From contig CAZJAQ010000075.1 in the NCBI GenBank assembly GCA_964544285.1, forward strand, positions 1 through 5,338: a stretch of 5,338 nt of DNA. Direction: 5' to 3'. The DNA is from CAYGVX01 sp964544285 (GTDB lineage Archaea > Thermoproteota > Bathyarchaeia > Bathyarchaeales > SOJC01). The notes beneath the pieces are model-generated. The model searched no databases. It was not told the DNA's origin and was given only the letters and a program-made list of their open reading frames with translations. How positions within the stretch are numbered: position 1 is the stretch's first letter; every line of letters begins with the position of its first letter. A program made the position numbers and the translations under genes. Shown here in pieces: positions 1-5,338 of this stretch.

Positions 1-24
1 TTCGAAACAAAACCGCCTCTTTTC

Positions 25-37
25 AAATAAAAACTTA
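25..37 (+). promoter_or_regulatory. Possible TATA-like promoter element of the upstream small gene
   Basis: The A/T-rich stretch AAATAAAAACTTA is the best TATA-like element in the 99 nt before the first gene. An archaeal start site about 25 nt downstream would fall near 55-60, giving a leader of roughly 40 nt that contains the SD sequence. The whole region is A-rich, so the match is weak and the call is an inference from position and composition only. Confidence 0.35.
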
Positions 38-84
38 TCTAACAAGCACTCTTAACTCTCTAACAACGCATACCAAAACCGCTC

Positions 85-89
85 GAGGA
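85..89 (+). promoter_or_regulatory. Shine-Dalgarno sequence of the first gene
   Basis: GAGGA lies 10 nt before ATG 100. It is the only purine-rich SD-like core in this stretch and supports ATG 100 as the start, against the overlapping frame that could start at ATG 114. Confidence 0.6.
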
Positions 90-99
90 AAAGAAACAC

Positions 100-621
100 A
101 TGGGCTACGAACAATGGTGGAAAACCCTCGAAACCCTAATAGCCGAACTCCGAAAAAAACAATTAGCCATCCCCGAAGAAATCATGACTTCCCTACGCTC
201 GGCAAAAACCATGATAAACATATACCACGCAGACCCCTCATACCTCGAAACCATCCCAGACATAGAAAACTACCTACTAAACGTCGAATCAACCCTCATA
301 AACATGGCAAGAGAAGAATTCGGACAAGCCTACGCGGAACGCTGGATGGAAAGACTGGAAAAAGCCAGACGAGAAGAAGAACCGAAAACCGAAGCCGCGC
401 CTTCCCGATTCATTCCAAGACTTCCAAAAGAGGAACATTGGATAAGAGTACTACCCTCAGACACCGTCCTAAAACAAGACGTAGAACTGCTAGCAGACGA
501 ACTAGGACTCTCCTGCAAGACACAAGAAGGCGGCTACATACTGATTTACGGGAGCAAAGAAAAAGTAAGAGACTTCGTCAAGATGATGGCGGAAAAATGT
601 CGAGGAACACGGAAAAATTAG
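100..621 (+). CDS. Small helical protein of unknown function, possibly DUF2096 family
   Basis: This 173-residue soluble protein has no signal peptide or membrane segment. Residues 1-92 look almost wholly helical, with an aromatic N-terminus (YEQWWKTL), a central SLRSAKTMINIYHAD helix and a highly charged helix ending RREEE. A short Pro/Ala linker (about 94-110) leads to a compact alpha/beta C-terminal part (about 111-168) containing HWIRVLP, a helix around VELLADELG, and a YILIYGSKEKVRDFVKMM strand-helix unit. The general pattern recalls archaeal DUF2096 proteins, which have no known function, but I recognise this only loosely. An SD precedes ATG 100. A T-run after the stop and a new promoter before smc suggest it is transcribed separately from the condensin genes. 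Codons are strongly A- and C-ending, unlike mid-smc. The gene itself is very likely real, the family is uncertain, and I assign no function. Confidence 0.8.
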   Translation: MGYEQWWKTLETLIAELRKKQLAIPEEIMTSLRSAKTMINIYHADPSYLETIPDIENYLLNVESTLINMAREEFGQAYAERWMERLEKARREEEPKTEAAPSRFIPRLPKEEHWIRVLPSDTVLKQDVELLADELGLSCKTQEGGYILIYGSKEKVRDFVKMMAEKCRGTRKN

Positions 622-623
622 AC

Positions 624-633
624 TTTTTTGTTT
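624..633 (+). terminator. T-run, probable archaeal intrinsic terminator
   Basis: TTTTTTGTTT begins two bases after the TAG of the upstream gene. Archaeal RNA polymerase can terminate at T-rich stretches in the non-template strand without a strong hairpin, and no strong GC hairpin is seen here. The position between a stop codon and a new TATA-like box fits termination of the first gene. The T-run could instead be part of the A/T-rich promoter region of smc. Confidence 0.5.
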
Positions 634-647
634 AAAAAACCTTTAAA
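631..647 (+). promoter_or_regulatory. Probable smc operon promoter (two TTTAAA boxes)
   Basis: Two identical TTTAAA hexamers (631-636 and 642-647) are spaced 11 bp apart. The second is preceded by an A-rich stretch (AAAAAACC) that could act as the TFB recognition element. A start about 25 nt downstream of the second box would be near 668-672. That is downstream of ATG 655, so a transcript from it could only use ATG 748. If the first box is used, the start would be near 660, which also excludes ATG 655. This is inferred from sequence only. Confidence 0.5.
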
Positions 648-665
648 CCCCTAGATGAAGTTATT

Positions 666-688
666 TATAGAAGAATTCTATAGAAGAA
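666..688 (+). repeat. 10-bp direct repeat with embedded inverted repeat at the predicted smc start site
   Basis: TATAGAAGAA occurs exactly twice, at 666-675 and 679-688, separated by TTC (period 13). Across the junction, TATAGAA (666-672) and TTCTATA (676-682) form a perfect 7-bp inverted repeat around a GAA spacer. The period is not a multiple of three, so this is not a codon repeat; the two copies read differently in the SMC frame. The position at the predicted transcription start suggests an operator, although A/T-rich sequence gives such matches by chance fairly often. Confidence 0.5.
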
Positions 689-695
689 ACAAGAG

Positions 696-722
696 AGCCA
701 GTGGACTGGCTGCGAAAGCCAG
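696..722 (+). promoter_or_regulatory. Possible structured leader with two mutually exclusive hairpins
   Basis: Three segments occur in a row: AGCCAG (696-701), CTGGCT (706-711) and AGCCAG again (717-722). The middle segment can pair with either outer copy, giving a 6-bp stem with a TGGA loop or a 6-bp stem with a GCGAA loop, but not both. The first stem extends to a perfect 7-bp inverted repeat at the DNA level (696-702 with 705-711). The end of this element lies 25 nt before ATG 748, and the last copy could also pair imperfectly with 727-732, which overlaps the GGAG at 731-734. This geometry resembles a leader switch or attenuator, but no ligand or regulator is evident, and the stretch could instead be coding if ATG 655 is used. 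Confidence 0.3.
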
Positions 723-747
723 AAAACTGTGGAGCGACCACCTAATC

Positions 748-3700
748 ATGCCCTACATCAAGAAAATCGAATTGAGAGGCTTCAAGTCTTTTGGACCGAA
801 AACGGTCTCTGTCACAGTGGATAAAGGCTTCACAGTCATAACTGGACCCAACGGCAGCGGGAAGACCAACATCGTGGACGCAGTCCTCTTCGTCCTAGGC
901 GAGCTGAGCGCTAGAAGGATGCGTGCCGAGAAACTAACTAAACTCATGTTCCACGGCTCCCAAGACGCTGGAGTTGCTAAGGCAAAATCGGCTAAAGTCG
1001 TACTCCAACTCGACAACAAGGACGGTCGCATACCCGTAGACACAAGCACGGTTACTATATCCAGAGAGGTTTACCGAAACGGCCAATGCGTCTACCGCCT
1101 CAACGGGCGCAGAATCTCGAGAGGAAACATCAGCAACTTGCTTTCCATGGCTGGAATCACGTCGACTAGCCACAACATAATCTTGCAGGGCACGATCACC
1201 CGCATGACAGACATTTCTTCGAACGACCGACGAAAGATTATCGAAGACATGGTTGGGATCGCACAATACGACGCCGAAAAAGCAGAGGCAGAAGATAAGC
1301 TAAGGGCAGCCGAGATCTCTATTCGCACTGCTATGGGAAGAATCGATGAGGTGCAGAAACGCGTCGACGACCTCGAGAGAGAGAGAAACGAGCTGCTTCG
1401 ATACAACTACATACAGAACGAGATTAAACGCTTCGAAGCCATGAAGATTTCTCATCAAATCATAGTTACTGAAGAGAAGGTAGCTGAAATCTCTTCTAAG
1501 CTTGGCGACGCCCAGAAGAAAGTCGAGGGTCTACGGCAAGTGCGCGATAGGATGCGGGGTCATCGTCATTCCATCGAGAGTGAGTGGAGGAAGCTTAGTT
1601 CAGACTTTGTGGAAGAAGGTGGTTCGCGGGTTCTTGAGGTTCAGATCAAGATAGGAGAGTTGAAGTCGAGGTTAACTGAGCTTTCGACCAAGATTGGGGC
1701 AGGAACAACCACGCTCGAGAGTCTGAAGAAGGTCAGAGATAACAATGCTCAACAAAGGGACTTGATGCGTAAGGAGATAACTGAGAATCGCAAGGGAAAA
1801 CAGCGACTGATGAGTAGAAAGGAGGAGCTTTTAAAGGAAATTGAGGCTCAGCAAGCTGAGCATGATACTCTTGCGAGGGAAACCACGCAGCTTTGGGAAA
1901 ACATCGGAGAGAACAGCAAGGAAATCCGAGAAACCGAGAGACAACTCGACACACTTTACCAAGAGCTTGCCGAGTTGAAAGCAGAGTACGCTCAGAAGCA
2001 AACGTCTAAAAAAGTTCTGGCACGTAGACTGAACGAATTGAAGACTCGAAGAGAACAGTTCAGTGTTACCTTGGAGGAACTCGAAAAATCCCTCAACGAC
2101 TTAAAAGAGGTTCAAACGGAACAAAAAGCCCAGCTAGAGAGCATGCAGAAATCCCTTGAACGCAGAATAGTGCAGAAAGAGGAAGTTGAAAGAGAGATAG
2201 ACGAAGCTGGGAAAATCGCTGGCACGGCACGCGAAGCAGTTGTCGAGTTTGCAACTCAACGAGAACTGGCTGAAACAGTGGCGGCAGAAGAAAATGCTCT
2301 CAGGAACATTGAAGAATTAGGCGAACTCGGAGTGATTGCCGGCATCTATGGACGCCTTAAGGATTTGGTCAAGATTGAAAGACGCTTCAAGCAAGCGTTA
2401 GAAGCAGCGGGGGCAGAATGGTTAGACGCCCTCGTGGTTAGCGATTTTGACACGGCGTTCACATGCGCCGAGACCCTGAGGCGTCTAAAGCTCGGCAGAA
2501 TCAAAATAATCCCTGTAAAGGGGTTGGCGAGAAAAGCGTTGAACACTCCCGAGATGAAGAACGTGGAGGGGTTGGCGACGGCTTTTGTCAAGTGTGCGAG
2601 GGAACACGAGCCAGCCATTGACTTCGTTTTTGGCGACACTCTTGTCACGAGTGATGAGAAGACAGCGTTGGAAGTTTGCAGAAAAGGGTTCAGAGGGGTA
2701 ACGATAGAGGGAGACGTTTATGAAGCGGGGGGAGGGCTGGAAAGCGGCTTTTTCAGGGAACCTATAGATTTCTCCACGATAATTCCAAGCGAGAACGCCA
2801 TCAAAAGCTTGGACGAAGCAGTGAGTGCCCTCCATGAGCATTTATCAAAGAGAGGAAAAGACGTTTCATTCTTCGAAGAAGAAATAGAGCAGACCAGAAA
2901 CGAGATAGCGCGGTTGTCTGAAGCCATCGCCACTCTCGACGCTGAAATAGCTAGAGGGAAGAAAAGCGTCAAAATCACAAAAAGAAACCTTCGACGAATA
3001 GGCTTTCACGTCCTAGGTGTACAAGCAAAGCTGGAGAAGGAAAATACGGAAATCGGACTCCAAAAAGCTCAACGTCACGCAATTCGGAAAGAAATGCAAA
3101 CACTGCGGGGTAAATTAGTCGAACTGAGGCGAAAAACCGACCCTACGCACATTCAGGAGCTTGAAGTTAGACGGGATAAGTTGGCCGAGAACATCATAAC
3201 ACTTAGACAAAACCTTGGCAGCGTGGAGACAGAACTGTCGACGCTGCAGTCTAAATACGACAACGTCTTGAGTTTAGGCTACAAAAACGTAAAAGTTCAA
3301 CTCACAAAAGTGGAGAAGCAGCTCGCAGTTGTGGAGAAAGAAGTTAACGAGGCGTTGCAGGAACGAGAGCAGTTAAAAGAGGAGCTTTTGACGCTTGAAA
3401 AGTCACGCGAAGAGCTTTCTCGCACTGTCCTCAGTGCAAGAGAAGAAGCGAAGAAATTTACGGTGCAAATTGATGATATTGACAAGGAACTGAGAAAAGT
3501 AGATGCTGAGTATGAGCTTGCAGAACGCCTGCTCAACCAGCTTCAGCTTTCCCTTCAAACATCGCAGCTGGAACTCGGGAATTTTGAACGCCAGCTGAGA
3601 GAATATGGCTACGAAAGAGCGTTGGTAATAGCCTCTGAGCAGCTTGAGGAGGCTGAAACTTCCCTGCGAATGATGAAGTTCGAACTGGAACGCTTAGGAG

Positions 3701-4299
3701 CAGTCAACCAGCTCGCCCTCTCTCATTACACTGAACAAATCTCACGCTACAAAGAACTATCACTGCGCATGAACGAACTGGAACGTGAAAAACAATCGAT
3801 AGTAAATTTCATGAACGAAGTTGAACGCCGAAAACGCGCAGTTTTCATGGAGGCTTTCGGAAAAATAAACATAAACTTGGGAAAATACTTCTCAAAATTA
3901 ACTGATGGCGGTCAAGCGGAGCTTAAACTGGAGGACCTAGATGAACCGTTCGCTGGGGGGATTGACATGATAGTCGAGTTTCCCAACAAGCCCCCTATAC
4001 TCGTAAGTGGTGCCAGCGGCGGGGAAAGGTCTGTCGCAGCGGTGGCGTTTCTGCTCGCCATTCAAGAGTTTACACCAGCCGCTTTCTACGTTCTCGACGA
4101 GATCGACGCTCACCTAGACGCTTTCTACGTAGCTAAACTCGGGGAGCTTTTGGCAGAGGAGGCGGACAAGTCGCAGTTCATAGCGGTTACGCTGAAGCCT
4201 GAAATGGTTAACAAAGCTCAGAAAGTATATGGAGTCTACATGCGTGACGGAGCCTCTAACGTAGTTTCAGCCACGTTCACGGAGGCTAAAGCCCAGTGA
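748..4299 (+). CDS. smc: Chromosome segregation ATPase SMC
   Basis: SMC is the condensin ATPase that entraps and compacts DNA on the chromosome. From ATG 748 the protein is 1183 residues, normal for the family. The N-terminal head has Walker A GPNGSGKT (33-40), an arginine-rich loop SARRMRAEK (54-62), a Q-loop glutamine (Q147) and the DRRKIIEDMVGIAQYD motif (160-175). Long charged coiled-coil arms (about 180-525 and 675-1030) flank a hinge (about 528-672) that contains FVFGDTLVTSDEKTA and a GGGLESG glycine motif. The C-terminal head has signature SGGER (1090-1094), Walker B FYVLDEID with catalytic E1118, and D-loop H1122-L-D1124. The frame is also open back to ATG 655, which would add 31 basic residues. 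I prefer 748 because MPYIKKIELRGFKSFG is the usual SMC N-terminus and the promoter seems to start transcription downstream of 655. The SD for 748 is weak (GGAG at 731-734, 13 nt away). The gene is intact and overlaps scpA by 4 nt. Confidence 0.97.
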   Translation: MPYIKKIELRGFKSFGPKTVSVTVDKGFTVITGPNGSGKTNIVDAVLFVLGELSARRMRAEKLTKLMFHGSQDAGVAKAKSAKVVLQLDNKDGRIPVDTSTVTISREVYRNGQCVYRLNGRRISRGNISNLLSMAGITSTSHNIILQGTITRMTDISSNDRRKIIEDMVGIAQYDAEKAEAEDKLRAAEISIRTAMGRIDEVQKRVDDLERERNELLRYNYIQNEIKRFEAMKISHQIIVTEEKVAEISSKLGDAQKKVEGLRQVRDRMRGHRHSIESEWRKLSSDFVEEGGSRVLEVQIKIGELKSRLTELSTKIGAGTTTLESLKKVRDNNAQQRDLMRKEITENRKGKQRLMSRKEELLKEIEAQQAEHDTLARETTQLWENIGENSKEIRETERQLDTLYQELAELKAEYAQKQTSKKVLARRLNELKTRREQFSVTLEELEKSLNDLKEVQTEQKAQLESMQKSLERRIVQKEEVEREIDEAGKIAGTAREAVVEFATQRELAETVAAEENALRNIEELGELGVIAGIYGRLKDLVKIERRFKQALEAAGAEWLDALVVSDFDTAFTCAETLRRLKLGRIKIIPVKGLARKALNTPEMKNVEGLATAFVKCAREHEPAIDFVFGDTLVTSDEKTALEVCRKGFRGVTIEGDVYEAGGGLESGFFREPIDFSTIIPSENAIKSLDEAVSALHEHLSKRGKDVSFFEEEIEQTRNEIARLSEAIATLDAEIARGKKSVKITKRNLRRIGFHVLGVQAKLEKENTEIGLQKAQRHAIRKEMQTLRGKLVELRRKTDPTHIQELEVRRDKLAENIITLRQNLGSVETELSTLQSKYDNVLSLGYKNVKVQLTKVEKQLAVVEKEVNEALQEREQLKEELLTLEKSREELSRTVLSAREEAKKFTVQIDDIDKELRKVDAEYELAERLLNQLQLSLQTSQLELGNFERQLREYGYERALVIASEQLEEAETSLRMMKFELERLGAVNQLALSHYTEQISRYKELSLRMNELEREKQSIVNFMNEVERRKRAVFMEAFGKININLGKYFSKLTDGGQAELKLEDLDEPFAGGIDMIVEFPNKPPILVSGASGGERSVAAVAFLLAIQEFTPAAFYVLDEIDAHLDAFYVAKLGELLAEEADKSQFIAVTLKPEMVNKAQKVYGVYMRDGASNVVSATFTEAKAQ
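4281..4285 (+). promoter_or_regulatory. Shine-Dalgarno sequence of scpA, inside smc
   Basis: GGAGG lies 10 nt before the GTG at 4296 and within the last codons of smc. An in-frame TAA at 4287-4289 rules out any start further upstream, so this SD fixes the GTG as the scpA start. Confidence 0.75.
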
Positions 4300-4988
4300 C
4301 CGCGAGGAAGCCCTTCTATCTGCAGCCTCCTTGGAACATTCTCTTTGAGATTCACAAGCTGGAGAAAGTGAAGCCCTGGAACGTTAACATATCCTTCCTC
4401 TTGGCATCTTTCTTGGATGAGATGCAGAAGCAAGGAGAAATCGACTTCCGTGCTTCGGGCGTGGCTTTAGACTCCTCTGCTTTCATATACTTGATGAAGT
4501 CGAAGCTCTTGTTGAAGCTTGAAGAGCCCCCAGCACCGCCTAAACTTCCACCAGACTTCATTCCCCCACCGATTTTCCTTCCATTACGGTATGAGTTGAC
4601 TTCTACCACGATTGAGCAGCTCTTGGAAGCTCTTGACACGGTTTTGAAGGGCGAAAAACTGTTACCCTTGACGCCTCGTTTGGAGCCCATTCTGCCCTCA
4701 CCGTCCGAAATCATGCCTGAAATCGACCGCTATCTGATGGAAATCGAGAACCTGATGGAACAGCTATACGACGACATTCTCCGCCTCGCCAAGGGGAAGC
4801 CCTTCTTGAACTTCACGAGCCTAGTGTTTGACAAGGATAGGATTGAAGCAATCCGCACCTTCATCCTCCTCCTGTTTCTGGCTCAAAGCCGAAAAATATG
4901 GCTGTGGCAGGAAGAAGAGTTCGGCGAAATCTACATCTCTACGGAGGGAAACGAGTTTGTTGAGGGAAACAGAGCAGCCCTTGCCTAG
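4296..4988 (+). CDS. scpA: Segregation and condensation protein A (kleisin ScpA)
   Basis: ScpA is the kleisin subunit that bridges the two SMC heads and recruits ScpB. The 230-residue protein is typical in length for the archaeal family. Its N-terminal helical domain (about 12-76) shows the family pattern WNILFEIHKLEKVKPWNVNI, followed by a long helix ending FIYLMKSKLLLKLEE. This part should contact the SMC neck. A proline-rich segment (78-97) and an RYELTSTTIEQLLEALDTVL helix make up the middle, where ScpB would be expected to bind. The C-terminal part (about 165-215) reads as the winged-helix domain, with NFTSLVFDKDRIEAIRTFILLLFLAQSRKIWLWQEEEFGEIYI, and should contact the other SMC head. 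The start is GTG, overlapping the smc stop as GTGA, with a GGAGG 10 nt upstream. Translational coupling to smc is likely. The assignment rests on sequence pattern plus the smc/scpB context. Confidence 0.9.
   Translation: MTARKPFYLQPPWNILFEIHKLEKVKPWNVNISFLLASFLDEMQKQGEIDFRASGVALDSSAFIYLMKSKLLLKLEEPPAPPKLPPDFIPPPIFLPLRYELTSTTIEQLLEALDTVLKGEKLLPLTPRLEPILPSPSEIMPEIDRYLMEIENLMEQLYDDILRLAKGKPFLNFTSLVFDKDRIEAIRTFILLLFLAQSRKIWLWQEEEFGEIYISTEGNEFVEGNRAALA
4943..4948 (+). promoter_or_regulatory. Shine-Dalgarno sequence of scpB, inside scpA
   Basis: GGAGGG lies within the 3' end of scpA, 8 nt before the TTG at 4957. It is the strongest SD near the beginning of the scpB frame and decides the start in favour of 4957 over TTG 4960 or TTG 4981. 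A second, weaker GAGGG at 4962-4966 is 14 nt before TTG 4981. Confidence 0.55.
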
Positions 4989-5338
4989 CGCAGAACCGCC
5001 AGAAACAGACAGACAGAAACAGCGGCTGGCGTTGATTGAGGCGGCGCTGTACGTCGCCGGCAGACCATTAGACTTGAAAACTCTTGCCTCTGTTATCGGG
5101 ACAAGGTCAAAAAATCTGGTGCAACAGCTTGCACGCAGTTTGAAGCAAGAATACGAGAGTCGAAACACTAGTCTGCAAATATTAGAGTTGGAAGATGAGC
5201 GTTTCGTCATGCAGCTGAAAGTGGAATATTCTCCACGGGTGCAACGGCTATCCCTACGCCCCCTCTTGACTACTGGCCCGTTGAAGACTCTTTCCTACAT
5301 AGCTTACAGGCAACCCGTGTCCCAGAAACAAGTGCTAA
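4957..5338 (+). CDS. scpB: Segregation and condensation protein B (ScpB), 3' end outside the window
   Basis: ScpB is the winged-helix partner that binds the middle of ScpA in the SMC-ScpAB complex. The window holds 127 codons and the frame is open at the edge. The family pattern is clear: a first helix LALIEAALYVAGRPLDLKTL (codons 24-43), SVIGTRSKNLVQQLARSLKQEYESR, a strand pair around SLQILELEDERFVMQLK, then PLKTLSYIAYRQPVSQKQVL at the edge, matching the conserved ALETLAIIAYRQPITR region that begins the second winged helix. There is no ATG or GTG early in this frame; the first ATG (5209) falls deep in the first domain. Translation most likely starts at TTG 4957, 8 nt after GGAGGG, overlapping scpA by 32 nt; TTG 4960 and TTG 4981 are alternatives. 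Identity is well supported by pattern and operon position. The exact start is uncertain. Confidence 0.88.
   Translation, partial: MLRETEQPLPSAEPPETDRQKQRLALIEAALYVAGRPLDLKTLASVIGTRSKNLVQQLARSLKQEYESRNTSLQILELEDERFVMQLKVEYSPRVQRLSLRPLLTTGPLKTLSYIAYRQPVSQKQVL

Noticed and set aside
1..30. Possible tail of an upstream gene ending in TAA at 28-30
   Set aside because: Only nine codons are visible in that frame and nothing identifies them, so a coding call cannot be supported.
3..635. Long open frame overlapping the first gene in another frame (ATG 114 onward gives 173 residues)
   Set aside because: The product is extremely rich in Arg, Thr, Pro and His with no plausible fold pattern. The frame is open because A/C-rich sequence rarely forms stop codons. 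The frame from ATG 100 has an SD and normal protein composition.
934..1266. Minus-strand open frame inside smc, and similar ones at 753-1049, 1092-1406, 2485-2841 and 3297-3536
   Set aside because: All lie antisense to intact, motif-bearing SMC sequence. Their serine-rich or low-complexity products are typical of reverse-strand readings of Glu/Lys/Arg-rich coiled-coil codons.
748..4299. Rad50 or another SMC-like ATPase instead of true SMC
   Set aside because: The hinge is a globular SMC hinge of about 145 residues, not a CxxC zinc hook. The N-terminal motif, the GAVNQLAL motif and the adjacent scpA/scpB all fit condensin SMC.
4821..5210. Minus-strand open frame of 129 codons across the scpA-scpB junction
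   Set aside because: It is antisense to the recognised ScpA C-terminus and ScpB N-terminus; its cysteine- and serine-rich product looks like a shadow reading.

Overview
The window reads as a piece of an archaeal chromosome carrying the SMC-kleisin condensin operon (smc, scpA and the first part of scpB), preceded by a small conserved-looking gene of unknown function. All four genes are on the + strand. The archaeal assignment rests on three things. The SMC protein opens with the archaeal-type N-terminus (MPYIKKIELRGFKSFG). A/T-rich TATA-like boxes, rather than -35/-10 pairs, precede the first gene and smc. The short, proline-linked ScpA also looks archaeal. A Bathyarchaeia-like or other TACK-group source is my best guess for the lineage, but it comes from general resemblance and not from a search.

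Layout: positions 1-99 are an A/C-rich intergenic stretch with a plausible TATA-like box and a clear Shine-Dalgarno (SD) sequence. Positions 100-621 encode a 173-residue helical protein, possibly of the archaeal DUF2096 family. A T-run just after its stop codon looks like an archaeal terminator, and is followed by two TTTAAA boxes that look like the smc promoter. Positions about 655-747 can be read either as a 31-residue N-terminal extension of SMC or as an untranslated leader. I favour the leader because the family-typical start is ATG 748, the predicted transcription start lies downstream of ATG 655, and the stretch holds direct and inverted repeats. smc runs to 4299, scpA (GTG start) overlaps its stop by 4 nt, and scpB (probable TTG start at 4957) overlaps the end of scpA by 32 nt and runs off the window.

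How the genes work together: SMC dimerises through its hinge and uses two ATPase heads. ScpA is the kleisin that bridges the heads, and ScpB is the winged-helix partner that binds ScpA. The complex organises and segregates the chromosome. The overlapping genes, each with its SD inside the preceding gene, point to translational coupling and matched production of the three subunits. I see no mobile element, CRISPR array, tRNA or rRNA. The core system is known. The parts worth a second look are the repeat-rich smc leader, the non-ATG start of scpB, the uncharacterised upstream gene, and sharp changes in base composition along the + strand.
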